Below, piece after piece: positions 46,101 to 58,200 of a stretch of DNA of 64,000 bases (the first letter of the stretch is position 1; each line of letters starts with the position of its first letter). The stretch spans positions 57,514,238-57,578,237 of the forward strand of contig NC_083587.1 in the NCBI RefSeq assembly GCF_027579695.1, in the 5' to 3' direction. The DNA comes from Neoarius graeffei. Lineage: Eukaryota > Chordata > Actinopteri > Siluriformes > Ariidae. Under the pieces are notes generated by a model, which worked only from the letters and a program-made list of their open reading frames with translations, did no database searches and was not told the DNA's origin. Made by a program: the position numbers and the translations under genes.

Positions 46101-49100
46101 CCAAAGCATGCATCTATTTCAATTTCCACATTTAAAAAATGTTATCGAAGGTTGATTTCCTGAATTGTCCTAATTTATACTTTTCTCCTTTTAGAAAGTG
46201 TTTCACGAGCTCCAAGGCATAATTCACCTTATAAAGGTAAAGTTTGGTATGAAATAATAAGTTAGTATGTGTTGTATGTGTACGTTCCTTGGTCTGTGCA
46301 GCAACGCAAGTATTATAAATTCTTGGGAAATGTTTTCAGCATGTATTTGCTGCTTTTTCAGTACATGGAGTCAGTCAGCAGTGCTTATCTGGAAAATAAA
46401 GAGTGTGCACTGGAAACCGAACAGCTCATCACCATGACCTGTAAGAAACACTTGAACGACAATCTGATTTTTTTTTCTGCTTTAAAAAAAAGTTTTATTT
46501 TTTTCACTTTCCTTGTAGATGTGTGTCAAAAACTGGCCATGGTGGAAGAGCAGAGAAAGTGGTTGATGGACTGTGAAGCTCATAAGGTTGGTTAAATGAT
46601 GGTTAAACGTTTTGTGGGATTGGGGGTGGTAGATATTTTCCAGCTACTAATCCAGCTAGTTAGTTAGTCAGCCATGAATGTTGGTATTGTGATGTAATTG
46701 TAGAATTTGTTTGCGTCTGGGTGTAAATTCCTGGTTGGAATGTATGGGAAGATTTTCACTCTGGAGTATAATTTTGAAAATGCTCCTCCGGTTATCCATG
46801 GAGGTTTTTTTTTTGTTTGCTTGTTTTTAATACTAGCGTATAAAATTGTAAATAATAACTCACTAGTTTGGCGGCACGGTGGTGTAGTGGTTAGTGCTGT
46901 CGCCTCATAGCAAGAAGGTCCGCGTTCGAGCCCCGTGGCCGGCGAGGGCCTTTCTGTGCAGAGTTTGCATGTTGTCCGTGTGGGTTTCCTCTGGGTGCTC
47001 CGGTTTCCCCCACAGTCCAAAGACATGCAGGTTAGGTTAACTGGTCACTCTAAATTGACCGTGAGTGTGAGTGTGAATGGTTGGCTGTGTCTATGTGTCA
47101 GCCCTGTGATGACCTGGCGACTTGTCCAGGGTGTACCCCGCCTTTCGCCCGTAGTCAGCTGGGATAGGCTCCAGCTTACCTGCGACCCTGTAGAACAGGA
47201 TAAAGCGGCTACAGATGATGAGATGAGAACTCACTAGTTCCTAAAACATTTAGAAATCTGCTCAGGATGGCTAACAAACAACATTCTTAAAACAGCAGAT
47301 TTTTAGCTAAGGGGAATATTGTTTGTCCACCTGCCAAGACAAATTGTAGTAAATTTTCCTTTCAGTTTTCCATCTCCAAACTCTGGGAAGGAATTCCCAC
47401 AAGAACCAAAACCTTAGGATCATTTTCATTTTTTAAATCAGGCTTAAAATCATATCTTATTTTAAACCAACAATAAGTATTTCTTTCTTTATACCCTAAA
47501 AATTCTATTATGATAAGTTATCGGCTCAGTGTTTGTGTTAGCGTAAGTCAGGCTTGTAGTACTCGAGTCCGACTCGTGCCCTAATTTTAAGGACTCGTGA
47601 CTTGACTTGGACTTGAGCACTGATGACTTGGACTCGGACTCGTGCATTAACTGCATTCGGACTCATAAATTGCAGACGAGGACTCAGATTTTTTTCTTTA
47701 ATTTTTTGTAACATGCCATAATGATTTGGCATAAGATATTTATATCTACATTAATTTTGTACTAATTTCTTGCAAGAGAATGCACATTCACCTGTTCATA
47801 CGTCATGTTCAGGAACAAACTAACATAAATGGCTCTAAAATGCCTGGAGAGAACGCCCCTAGGATTGTCCGCTTTGCTTATACAGACTTCTCGTTCAGTG
47901 GGAAAAAATGCACTGCTGTGTGTTCTATATGTAGAAGGACTATCGAGGAGACGACGGGGACAACCTCGAACTTCAATCGTCATTTGGCAAGACTCCACCC
48001 AGAGAAGGAAGTGACACGCTATGTTCATTGCTCTGTTGATAGCGGGGCTTGCTTGCTGAGTGATGAACTAGCTAGTGTTAACCCTCTCTCATGTTATTTG
48101 CCCTGTTGATAGTGGGCGGGGCTTGCTGAGCGATGAACAAGCTTTTTATCTGTAGCCTATTCACTAAAATGGGGCAGTTGAGCAATAACATTAGTCCAAC
48201 ACAGTAGCAGAGACACTTTCACATAAAGGCAGCAACAGACACCGTCAAATGGTGCCATTGGAGTCTTGCTCTCGGACTCGACTCGGATCAATAGTGGACT
48301 CAACTTGAAATTTTCTTTAATGACTCGGACTTGAACACTGGGGACTCGAGGTTTAGTGACTCGACTACAACACTAGCATAAGTATACATAGAGTTGTGTG
48401 TAAATAAGTATAGTGTATTTACCAGTAGCCGCAATATATATTTGTATAGTTCTCTTGTTCTAACAACAACAAAAAAAATTGTAATATGACATGGGTGGCT
48501 GTTGACACTAAAGTTTATTCTATTTCAACAACCACACACCTTACATCAATAATTGTAGTAACAATTGTTTGCAAATTCTTTTTTCTATTATATATAATTG
48601 TAATAAAGCTAGACTGCCTTTCAGATGTTTCAAGCGTAGGTCATAAAAAGAATTTTTCTCGACACCCAATTATTTTTGTTTAGTCGACTGAAAGCTACTG
48701 AATTCGAATCACAGACTTCCAATTTTATTAGTTTTTTTAAATAGAACAATTAATGAATTTAGAGCCACATGGCCCTAAATTCTCTGCTACTTTTTCCTGC
48801 TTCACCATGACACAATTCAAGATACTACATCATGCATCACGTGGTGGGCTTTCCCTGTTCGCACAAAGCATTGTGGGATACAAATTTGAAACAGGAGAGA
48901 AAAATGGAGGACGTGAGTGTGCGAATGAAACGTGAAAGACCGACTACAGTAACGGAAAGCGAGAAGAAAAGACGTTATGTTATATACGAAGGAAAGGAAA
49001 CGCAGGACTAAACTAATAAATATCGGCAGTCACCGAGCACCTCGGTGTGATCAGCTGTTCATTTAGCGACAGAATGATGGAACTGTCAGTGCACGCTCAA

Positions 49101-51323
49101 AGGTAAACCTGCGCGTGCGCACACACACGGACTTCCTTTGTCTGCTTGACTGCACGAAGCGAGCGATTTCATGCACATTATTTGCTTTAATCCCCTCAAA
49201 TTAAATCACTTCCCAGCCACAGAACGCCCTGATATTTTGTGAGATATTACAGAAATGGACAGCATGGTGGTATAGTGGTTAGCGCTGTCGCCTCACAACA
49301 AGAAGACCTGGGTTCAAGCCCCGTGGCCGGTGAGGGCCTTTCTGTGCGGAGTTTGCATGTTGTGTCCGCGTCCCTTACATGAACTTCACATGTGATTTCT
49401 CACATGTGGAAAATGTGTTTTGCACATGGGAAATGTGGTTTTGGCCCAATTTTATGTGAATCACATGTGGTAACATGTTTTCCACATGTGCTCTACATGG
49501 TAACACGTTACAAAATCTGATACCATGTATTCCACATGTGGTAACATGTGATCACATGGGAAATGCATGGGAAATTCATGTGTTTTTTCTCTAAGGGGTG
49601 TTTCCCCTCCGGGTGCTCCGGTTTCCCCCACAGTCCAAAGACATGCAGGTTAGGTTAACTGGTGACTCTAAATTGACCGTAGGTGTGAATGTGAGTGTGA
49701 ATGGTTGTCTGTGTCTATTGGCCCTTTTCCACTACCCTTTTTCAGCTCACTTCAGCTCGCTTCAGCCCGACACGGCTCGCGTTTCGACTCCCTTAGAGCA
49801 GCACGACTCAGCTCGCTTCAGCCCTGCTTAGCACCCAAAACTCGCATGGTTTTGGAGTGGGGCTGAAGCGAGCCAAACCGAGCCGAGTGGGGCTAGGGGC
49901 GTGAGGAGACACTCCCCTGTGCACTGATTGGTGAGGAGGAGTGTCCTCACACACCCCGCAAGCACGCTGGGATCTGTAAACACCGTAAACCCGGAAGAAG
50001 AAGAATTACGAATTACGAGAATTTCTGAAGCCTTATGCGCCTCGCCTCATCTATACGCTCTTGCCAGTACCTGTTGGCGCTGTCGGTGACAACAAGCCAC
50101 AGCACCAAGACCAGCAACACTAACGACTCCATGTTTATTGTTTACTATCCGGGTCGTGAGACTACCGCTTAAAAGGTCACTGATGTCACTGTTTGCGCCG
50201 CCTAACAACATCACGTGACGTCCACCCACTTTCGCTAACTCCACCCAATGTGTCCACCCACTTCCAGCCAGCACGGTTCACCGCGGTTGTAGTCGAAATG
50301 CAACTCCAACAGCCCCACTCAGCTCGACTCAGCCCAACTCAGCACGGCACAGCTCAGCCCAACTCAGCCGCGTTGGTAGTAGAAAAGCGGCATATGTGTC
50401 AGCCCTGTGATGACCTGGCGACTTGTCCAGGGTGTACCCCGCCTTTCGCCCGTAGTCAGCTGGGATAGGCTCCAGCTTGCCTGCGACCCTGTAGGACAGG
50501 ATAAAGCGGCTACAGATAATGAGATGAGATATTACAGAAATAAACATATATCACAATGACCACATTTCAGAGGGAACTAAATTTCACCAATTTTATGAAA
50601 TCGAAAGGCCGTCTAGCTTGAAGCTTTTTAGTACGTTTTATTTGGCACAGTGGTGTAGTGGTTAGCGCTGTCGCTTCACAGTAAGAAGGTTCTGGGTTCG
50701 AGCCCCGTGGCCAGCGAGGGCCTTTCTGTGTGGAGTTTGCATGTTCTCCCCATGTCAGCATGGGTTTCCTCCAGATGCTCTGGTTTCCCCCACAGTCCAA
50801 AGACATGCAGGTTAGGTTAACGTGGGGCGGCCTTGGGCTGACGTGCCCTTGAGCAAGGTACCTAACCCCTGACTGCTCCCCGGGCGCTCTGGTGTGGCTG
50901 CCCACTGCTCTGGGTGTGTGTGCGCGTGTGTTCACTACTTCAGATGGGTTAAATGCAGAGGATGAATCTCACTGTGCTTGAAGTGTGCATGTGACGAATA
51001 AAGGTTTCTTCTTTCTTCTTCTTCTCATATTATATATTCTGTGTAAATAAAGTTTAATTAAATTGAACTAAATTGGGTTTTTTTAATTGGGTTTTAGAAT
51101 GAACAGAGGTTTATCACTATAGATGTTCATTTAATATTGATGTATTTATCGTTACAATCCTTGCAATCCTCAGACTCTTGTAAAGCTCCTTTCTGCACGG
51201 GACAGCAACGTGTTATTAGGTGCCCTTCTGGCCCTCACTACTATAGCAGATGGGTGAGGGGATTTTTTTTTTTTTTAAATATGATCAATATCACATACAC
51301 TACTGTACAAAAGTTTTAGGCAC

Positions 51324-51399
<76 letters not shown>

Positions 51400-54300
51400 T
51401 TTCATATAAACTTTGTTATAGATTTCTATTTTATGACTTCTACATTATCGAGTCAGTACAAAAATATTTTAGAGTCCAAACGTTTGGGTTTTTTTTTTCT
51501 TCCAGCACAAAATTAAACGTTACAGGAAAAAAAACTGTTTGTATTTGAGCAGTATATTCCATAAAAGAGCACTTTTCAGATTAAATAAAGAAAGCATAAT
51601 GAAGGCTGCTGGGTTTTGGTGCAAAAGTAAGAAGCGAGTGTGACAGTCAAAGTGTCCAAAAGAACTGTGGCTGGTTCTGGAAGATGGTCAGTAAAACCTA
51701 CAGCTCATTTCCTTATAAAACTGCACTCACTGGACCTGAGACTACTATTTTTTTTTTTTTTTTAAAGCGAAAGGTCGTCTCACACCAAATACTGACTTTG
51801 TTTCATTTATTATGGCTTACTGATTACCGTTTATAGTATTTCTAAGCCATTTTGGTCTCCATGTGCCTAATACTTTTGCACAGTACTGTACATATTATTA
51901 CACTGTTAGACTCATTACAAATTTTCTTAGCTCCGAGTATAAGGAGAAGATTGGAGAGCTTTCTGTTGTGGAGAATCTGCTGGTGATTTTGCAGGAATAT
52001 GACATGGTGTCAAAAAGGTAAGACCCAATGACAATCACAGAGGAATCCATTTTGCCACCAGTGTTCGTATTAGTGCATCTTTATGCTGCTTTCCTTCACA
52101 TGTCTGAGGTTAAATCAGTAACATTTCTAAATCATAGACACTATTCATATAAAGAGCTGTACTGGGACTTGCCTTAGTTAAGACAATAGTCCTGTTTTTT
52201 TTTCTGTTGCAAATTTCATTCTTTCTGTTCTTTCATTTTCTTTATTCTACACCTCTGTCCAATTCTCCATTCTGATTGGTCAGAAAGTATTGACGGATTT
52301 TCAGTAACAATATGGCTCTTATACATGGCTGTATCACATATTATATTCTGCATTGTTACTAGGTATATCAGATGAAAATTCAAATTCAATCCAAATTGCT
52401 TGAACGTGCTGCCGATGAATTCAGAATTGAATGCCTTTCTGTGTGGAGTTTGCATGTTCTCCCCGTGTCCGTGTGGGTTTCCTCCAGGTGCTCCGGTTTC
52501 CCCCACAGTCCAAAGACATGCAGGTTAGGTTAACTGGTGACTCTAAATTGACCGTAGGTGTGAATGTGGGTGTGAATGGTTGTCTGTCTATGTGTCAGCC
52601 CTGTGATGACCTGGCGACTTGTCCAGGGTGTACCCCGCCTTTCGCCCGTAGTCAGCTGGGATAGGCTCCAGCTTGCCTGCGACCCTGTAGAAGGATAAAG
52701 CGGCTAGAGATAATGAGATGAGATGAGATATTACAAATGAAATCTTTAAGAAACGGCTTAATTTTTCAAAACTGCTGCAATATTCTGTACGAGGATCACA
52801 TGGTCCAAAATGGGCCTCATTAACCAATGAGATCAAATGTTTTTTCTTAATAACTTTTCTATTTTTCAAGATATTTACATGGAAATTGGAGGCACATAGA
52901 TGGTTGTATACTGAATACAAAGTTTGAAAAATTAGTAAAAACAAATTATGCAAATTAGTATTTAATTAGTATTGATTATGCTAATTAGGGAAAACTGTTA
53001 AATCAGTGCACTCAATAAAAAAGTAATAAAAGATTATTTCTAATACCCTCTTTGTGCTCTGCAGGCCTTTGTGCTTCTCAAAAGTAGGGCCTACTAGTGT
53101 TTATATGAAAGAATATAAATGATTATTTCGATTAATATTCACAGCTTTCAAGGCGAACCTCAAAAAAACTGTCTGAGCCACATCCGATAAACAATTCACG
53201 TTAACTGAACTGAAATTGACACTCACGTTTCTGACTTCCATTTTTATTTTTTGTTTTTTAAATCTTATTCTGACCACTAAGATCTCGATATTTTTCATCA
53301 AAACATCTCCAGTTATATTCTAAAATAGTTATTTATTTACATGAATCGGTTTGATTTTAAAAAAAAATAAGTAGGTAAAGCTATGAAAACTCACTTCAAA
53401 GTCTCCCGAGAACCATAACATCAAAACTAGCTGATGGAATCCGTCATCAGAATCCTGCTGAATCCTTCATCAGAAACAGTGAGAGCGAGAGAACATCCCT
53501 ATGAAAGTTATCTGATTGATATTGATGAGTAGTCCAGTGGGAAACCGATCAAAAGAGAGAGAGAGAGAGACTGACTGCTTTCCTGTGACTCAAAAGGAAA
53601 AGCACCGTCAGTTTCCCGACGTCGCGTGAGCAGAGAGTTTTTACCCTGTTGTACCGACTTCAACCTGCCGTTACTCACAAAGTACTGAACAGATCTTAAC
53701 CAGATACATTTCTTTGGAAAGCAGAGATTATAAGCTTTTTAATGATTTTATTCACGATAGAAAATATTCAAGAGTTAAGCAGTGACAGATTTGGAAACTT
53801 TGATGAGCGTCTGCATGGACAATTTTCACAGCACGGCCAGTGAGTGTCTGATACACCTATTGTTACATTATTTCTAAAATAACAGCTTACACAGGTATCA
53901 AAAACATGTCAATATGGTGAAGTTTTCTGTCTATTTATAGAAGGAATCTGCAGTCTAAAAGAAAAAAAACTAGTCTTTTCAAAATGTTTTATAAAAGGCG
54001 ATCAGTGGAATCTGGCACAAAAACTTTTTACTTTAATTCTTTTGTCATTAATTTTTTAAATTTGATGTTGAAAGTTAATAAAGGTAATAGTCAAGAAAGG
54101 TAAAGAAGGTGACATTAATTTACAGTAATGTTCAAGTGATTTGGATGTGATTTATATCTTAGTTATATTTTCCTAAAATATAAACAAGATCCGGGCGGCA
54201 CGGTGGTGTAGTGGTTAGCGCTGTCGCCTCACAGCAAGAAGGTCCGGGTTCGAGCCCCGTGGCCGGCGAGGGCCTTTCTGTGCGGAGTTTGCATGTTCTC

Positions 54301-55167
54301 CCCCTGTCTGCGTGGGTTTCCTCCGGGTGCTCCGGTTTCCCCCACAGTCCAAAGACATGCAGGTTAGGTTAACTGGTGACTCTAAATTGACCGTAGGTGT
54401 GAATGTGAATGGTTGTCTGTGTCTATGTGTCAGCCCTGTGATGACCTGGCGACTTGTCCAGGGTGTACCCCGCCTTTCGCCCGTAGTCAGCTGGGATAGG
54501 CTCCAGCTTGCCTGCGACCCTGTAGAAGGATAAAGCGGCTAGAGATAATGAGATGAGATAAACAAGAGCCATAAATTGGCTGGTCATAATTGTGATCGCT
54601 ATGCATGAAAGGGTTTTAAAAAAACTGTCAGCATTAGAAATCTGCCATGGGAACAGTAACTCTGCTTCATTTCTGGCTTTCTGTGTGTGTGTGTGTCCCC
54701 ACAGGCTCAGTGCAGAGCTGCTGCGTCTGCTCTGCCCCGTACCAGCTGTCCGTGAGCAGGTGTGTGAATGCGATGGCGTCCCCGTCCTTCTGAGCATGCT
54801 CCACACTGATCATCTGAAGCTGCTCTGGAGCACAGTATGGGTTCTGGTCCAGCTGTGCCAGGATCCAGAGGGCAGCTCGAGCATCCGAGCTTGGGGAGGA
54901 ATTCAGCAGCTCCTGCGCATTCTGAACGGGTCATTAATCTCTTTTACAATTGAACTTTCTTCATTTAGGACATAAGCGTTAATAACAGTTAATTGTGTGT
55001 GTGTGTGTTGCTCTACAGAGAGCAAGTGTATGTGTCTGATCGTTCGTCCATAGCGACTCTCTCCAGTGCTAATGCTGCTGGCCGTCTACACACACAGCAT
55101 GTATGCGAGGATCTGAGTCCACACGAGGTCGAGGAGAACACGGTGGCCCTGCACTCTGGTGAGCTCC

Positions 55168-55200
<33 letters not shown>

Positions 55201-58200
55201 CCATGCATACTTAACCTGCTACTGACTCCACTTCCTGTGACATAATGGAACAAAATATCAACTGCTTTACATCTGACTTAATGAATGTGAGGAATTATAT
55301 GACCTCTCACCTTTGTCATTGTTGCTAGCGTGCTGTGCTGCGATAACGGAGCTGGTGCTGGATGACAACGCCGCCCACCATGTGGTGCAGGTAACGGAAA
55401 GGAAATGGCTATACTGTATGTAATGTCCAACTATCACATTTCCCATTGTACTGCAGCAAGAAAGCCATCATGACTTAGGCCCTGTCCACACAGCAACGGA
55501 TTCAGGTGAATCCGATAAAATTTTTTATCGTTTCGGCCTGGCGTCCACACGGCACCGGCGTTTTGGGTGTCCCAAAACGATATTTTTTGAGAACGGTTTC
55601 CAGAGTGGAAAAATCTGGCAACGGCACCGTTGCGAAGTCGTCTGGATGAGTAGAACGGATTTGTTTATGATGACATCACAACCACATGACTAGAACAAGC
55701 AGCACTCTCGCGCGCATCATTCATAACAACAACAGCAACAATGGCAGACCCCGGAGTAGTAGTAGTTCAGTGCCGGGTAGAAGAAGGGGTTTATGAGCAT
55801 GCGTCTACTTCTTCTATTGTTCTGGTGTCTCCGATGGGACCGTCTTACAGCGCACATAGAGGTGTGGCATGTGTATTGCATCGTTTTCAGCAAGCGTTGC
55901 GTTGCCATATGTACCTGATATTTTACTGATCCGTTGCCCATGTGGACGCAATATTTTTTTTTACCCGCTAAAAAAAAAAATCTCGTTGCCGTTGTCGTGT
56001 GGATATAGCCTTAGTGCTAAGATATTGTATCCTATAAGACCTTGGCCATACTACAGCTCACGATGAGTTTACGAATACTTAGCGATGAAAAATTGGTAGC
56101 ATCACCACCAATCGTTTGATGCATGGCGAATGCTCTCGTGAGTGGCCAAAAACGTTGTGAAAATTTTCAATCAGTGCATTGAAATTTTGTGGCAACATTT
56201 TTGTCGCCAAACTAAGCTGCGAATATTCGCAGATGGGTTTGGGAATACTTCCCAAAGCTTGGGGAACCTTTGCCATGCATTGCCACCAAAATGCCTCATT
56301 TTCATCAGTAACCCATCGCAAAGCATCACAAGCTGTAGTGAGACCGTAGCTGCAGGTGCTAGCTAGCTGGGAGTCGATTGCAAAAAGAGTCAATTCTATC
56401 CATGCGTTAGGAACCAAGAGTCCTCATTTTGGAGTCAAAGTACACGATTCTACTGTTGTTGTCTGTCGGCCAATTGACTCAGCTATTGATTAAATTTTTT
56501 ATAATCAGTAATAAAGATGAAGTAAAGTTTACAGCGGTGACAACGTTGTTTGCCTTCACAGTAACTTTGGAGAAAAAATTAACTGAATTTGAGCAGATTG
56601 TATAGTTTTACTGTGTGCAATTAAACGTCATCACAATCAGTTATATTAAGACATTCAAATATTGGAAATGGAATATTTTAAATTCAAAAGTTCATCATAA
56701 ATCTCCTTAGAGTTACTCAAATTAGTCATCCATGTTTGTTTTTTCTCACCTTCCCACCATCTTGCAACCTGATTGGTCAGGAGGTTAAAAAAAAAAGCGC
56801 TTGACGTCCCTCACTACATTTTTTGGAAAAATTTTGGGAGGCTTCACTGTGACCAAAAAATGCTGGCGTCCTTGTAATGTGGCTGTATCCTGCCCACCCA
56901 CCTGTCAATCAAAATTATATGCTTAACTAAAATGGCTGTTCAAAGACAAGCTCTAAGTTTAGTGAGGAGCCATACCAAGTCATGTAGAGCTGTTACAGTA
57001 TGTCATCATGTTTGTACACTGATCAGCCATAAAATTAAAAACACTGACAGGTGAAGTCTGTGATGACCTGGCGACTTGTCCAGGGTGTACCCCGCCTTTC
57101 GCCCGTAGTCAGCTGGGATAGGCTCCAGCTTGCCTGCGACCCTGTAGAACAGGATAAAGCGGCTAGAGATAATGAGATGAGATGAGATGAGATGACAGGT
57201 GAAGTGAATAACACTGATTATCTCATTATAGTGGCACCTATTGAGGAGTGGGGTATATTAGATAGCAAGAGAACAGTCAGTTCTTGAAGTTGTTGGAAGC
57301 AGGAAAAATGGGCAAGCATAGCGTAAGGAACTCAGTGATTTTGACAAGGGCCAAACTGTGATGGCTAGATGACTGGGTCTGAACATCTCCAAAATGGCGC
57401 ATCTTGTAGAGTGTTCCTGGTATGCAGTGGTTAGTACCTACCAAAAGTGGTCCAAGGATCCAAAGGACAACAGGTGAACCAACGACAGGGTCATGGCTGT
57501 CGAAGGCTCATTGATTCACATGGGGCACGAAGGCTAGCCCATATGGTCCAATCCCACAGAAGAGCTACTGTGGCACAAACTGCTGAAAAAAGTTAATGCT
57601 GGATAAAATACAAAGGTATCAGCATTAACGTTTTCAGCAGTTTGTGCTACAGTAGCCCTTCTGTTGGATTGGACCATATGGACCACCCTTGTCAAAGTTG
57701 CTCAGATCCTTACGCTTGCCCATTTTTCCTGCTTCCAACACATCAACTTCGAGAACTGACTGTTCTCTTGCTGCTTAATATACCCCACCCCTTGACCAGA
57801 CCTGGCGGCAGAAGCGGTCTAGTAGCCGGGTATTGCACTGGCTGGGGGTGGGCACGCGTCGGCGAACCCAATTTTACTAGGGGGGTCCGGGGGCATGCTC
57901 CCCCGTAAGAAATTTTTGCAAAAAACACTCTAAAATGGTATATTTTGAGCTCTTCAGACACCCTGTTCTGCTGCTATACAGTATATTGTCCGTCACTGAG
58001 CGCATTTGCAGGGAATATTCCGTTTCATACGGAATATTGGCAGTATTCCGTTTGCGCACGAATCATGTTGTAAACTCGTTCCGAATACCCAACACTGAAT
58101 GCGCAAACGGATGATTGTGATCAATGTTGACAGCAAATTAAGATTGATATTTACAATTAAGAGTGCGCAACAGAAGATTACATCACACTCATCCTCCCTG

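Larger units (their letters stand above)
49258..50528 (+). mobile_element. SINE-1 split by two different MITEs
   Basis: Three SINE-1 segments (49258-49370, 49603-49718 and 50392-50528) are collinear and form one full copy. The inserts are at 49371-49602 and 49719-50391. The flanks read gatattacagaaat before and agatattacagaaat after, giving a duplication of about 13 bp. Confidence 0.9.
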
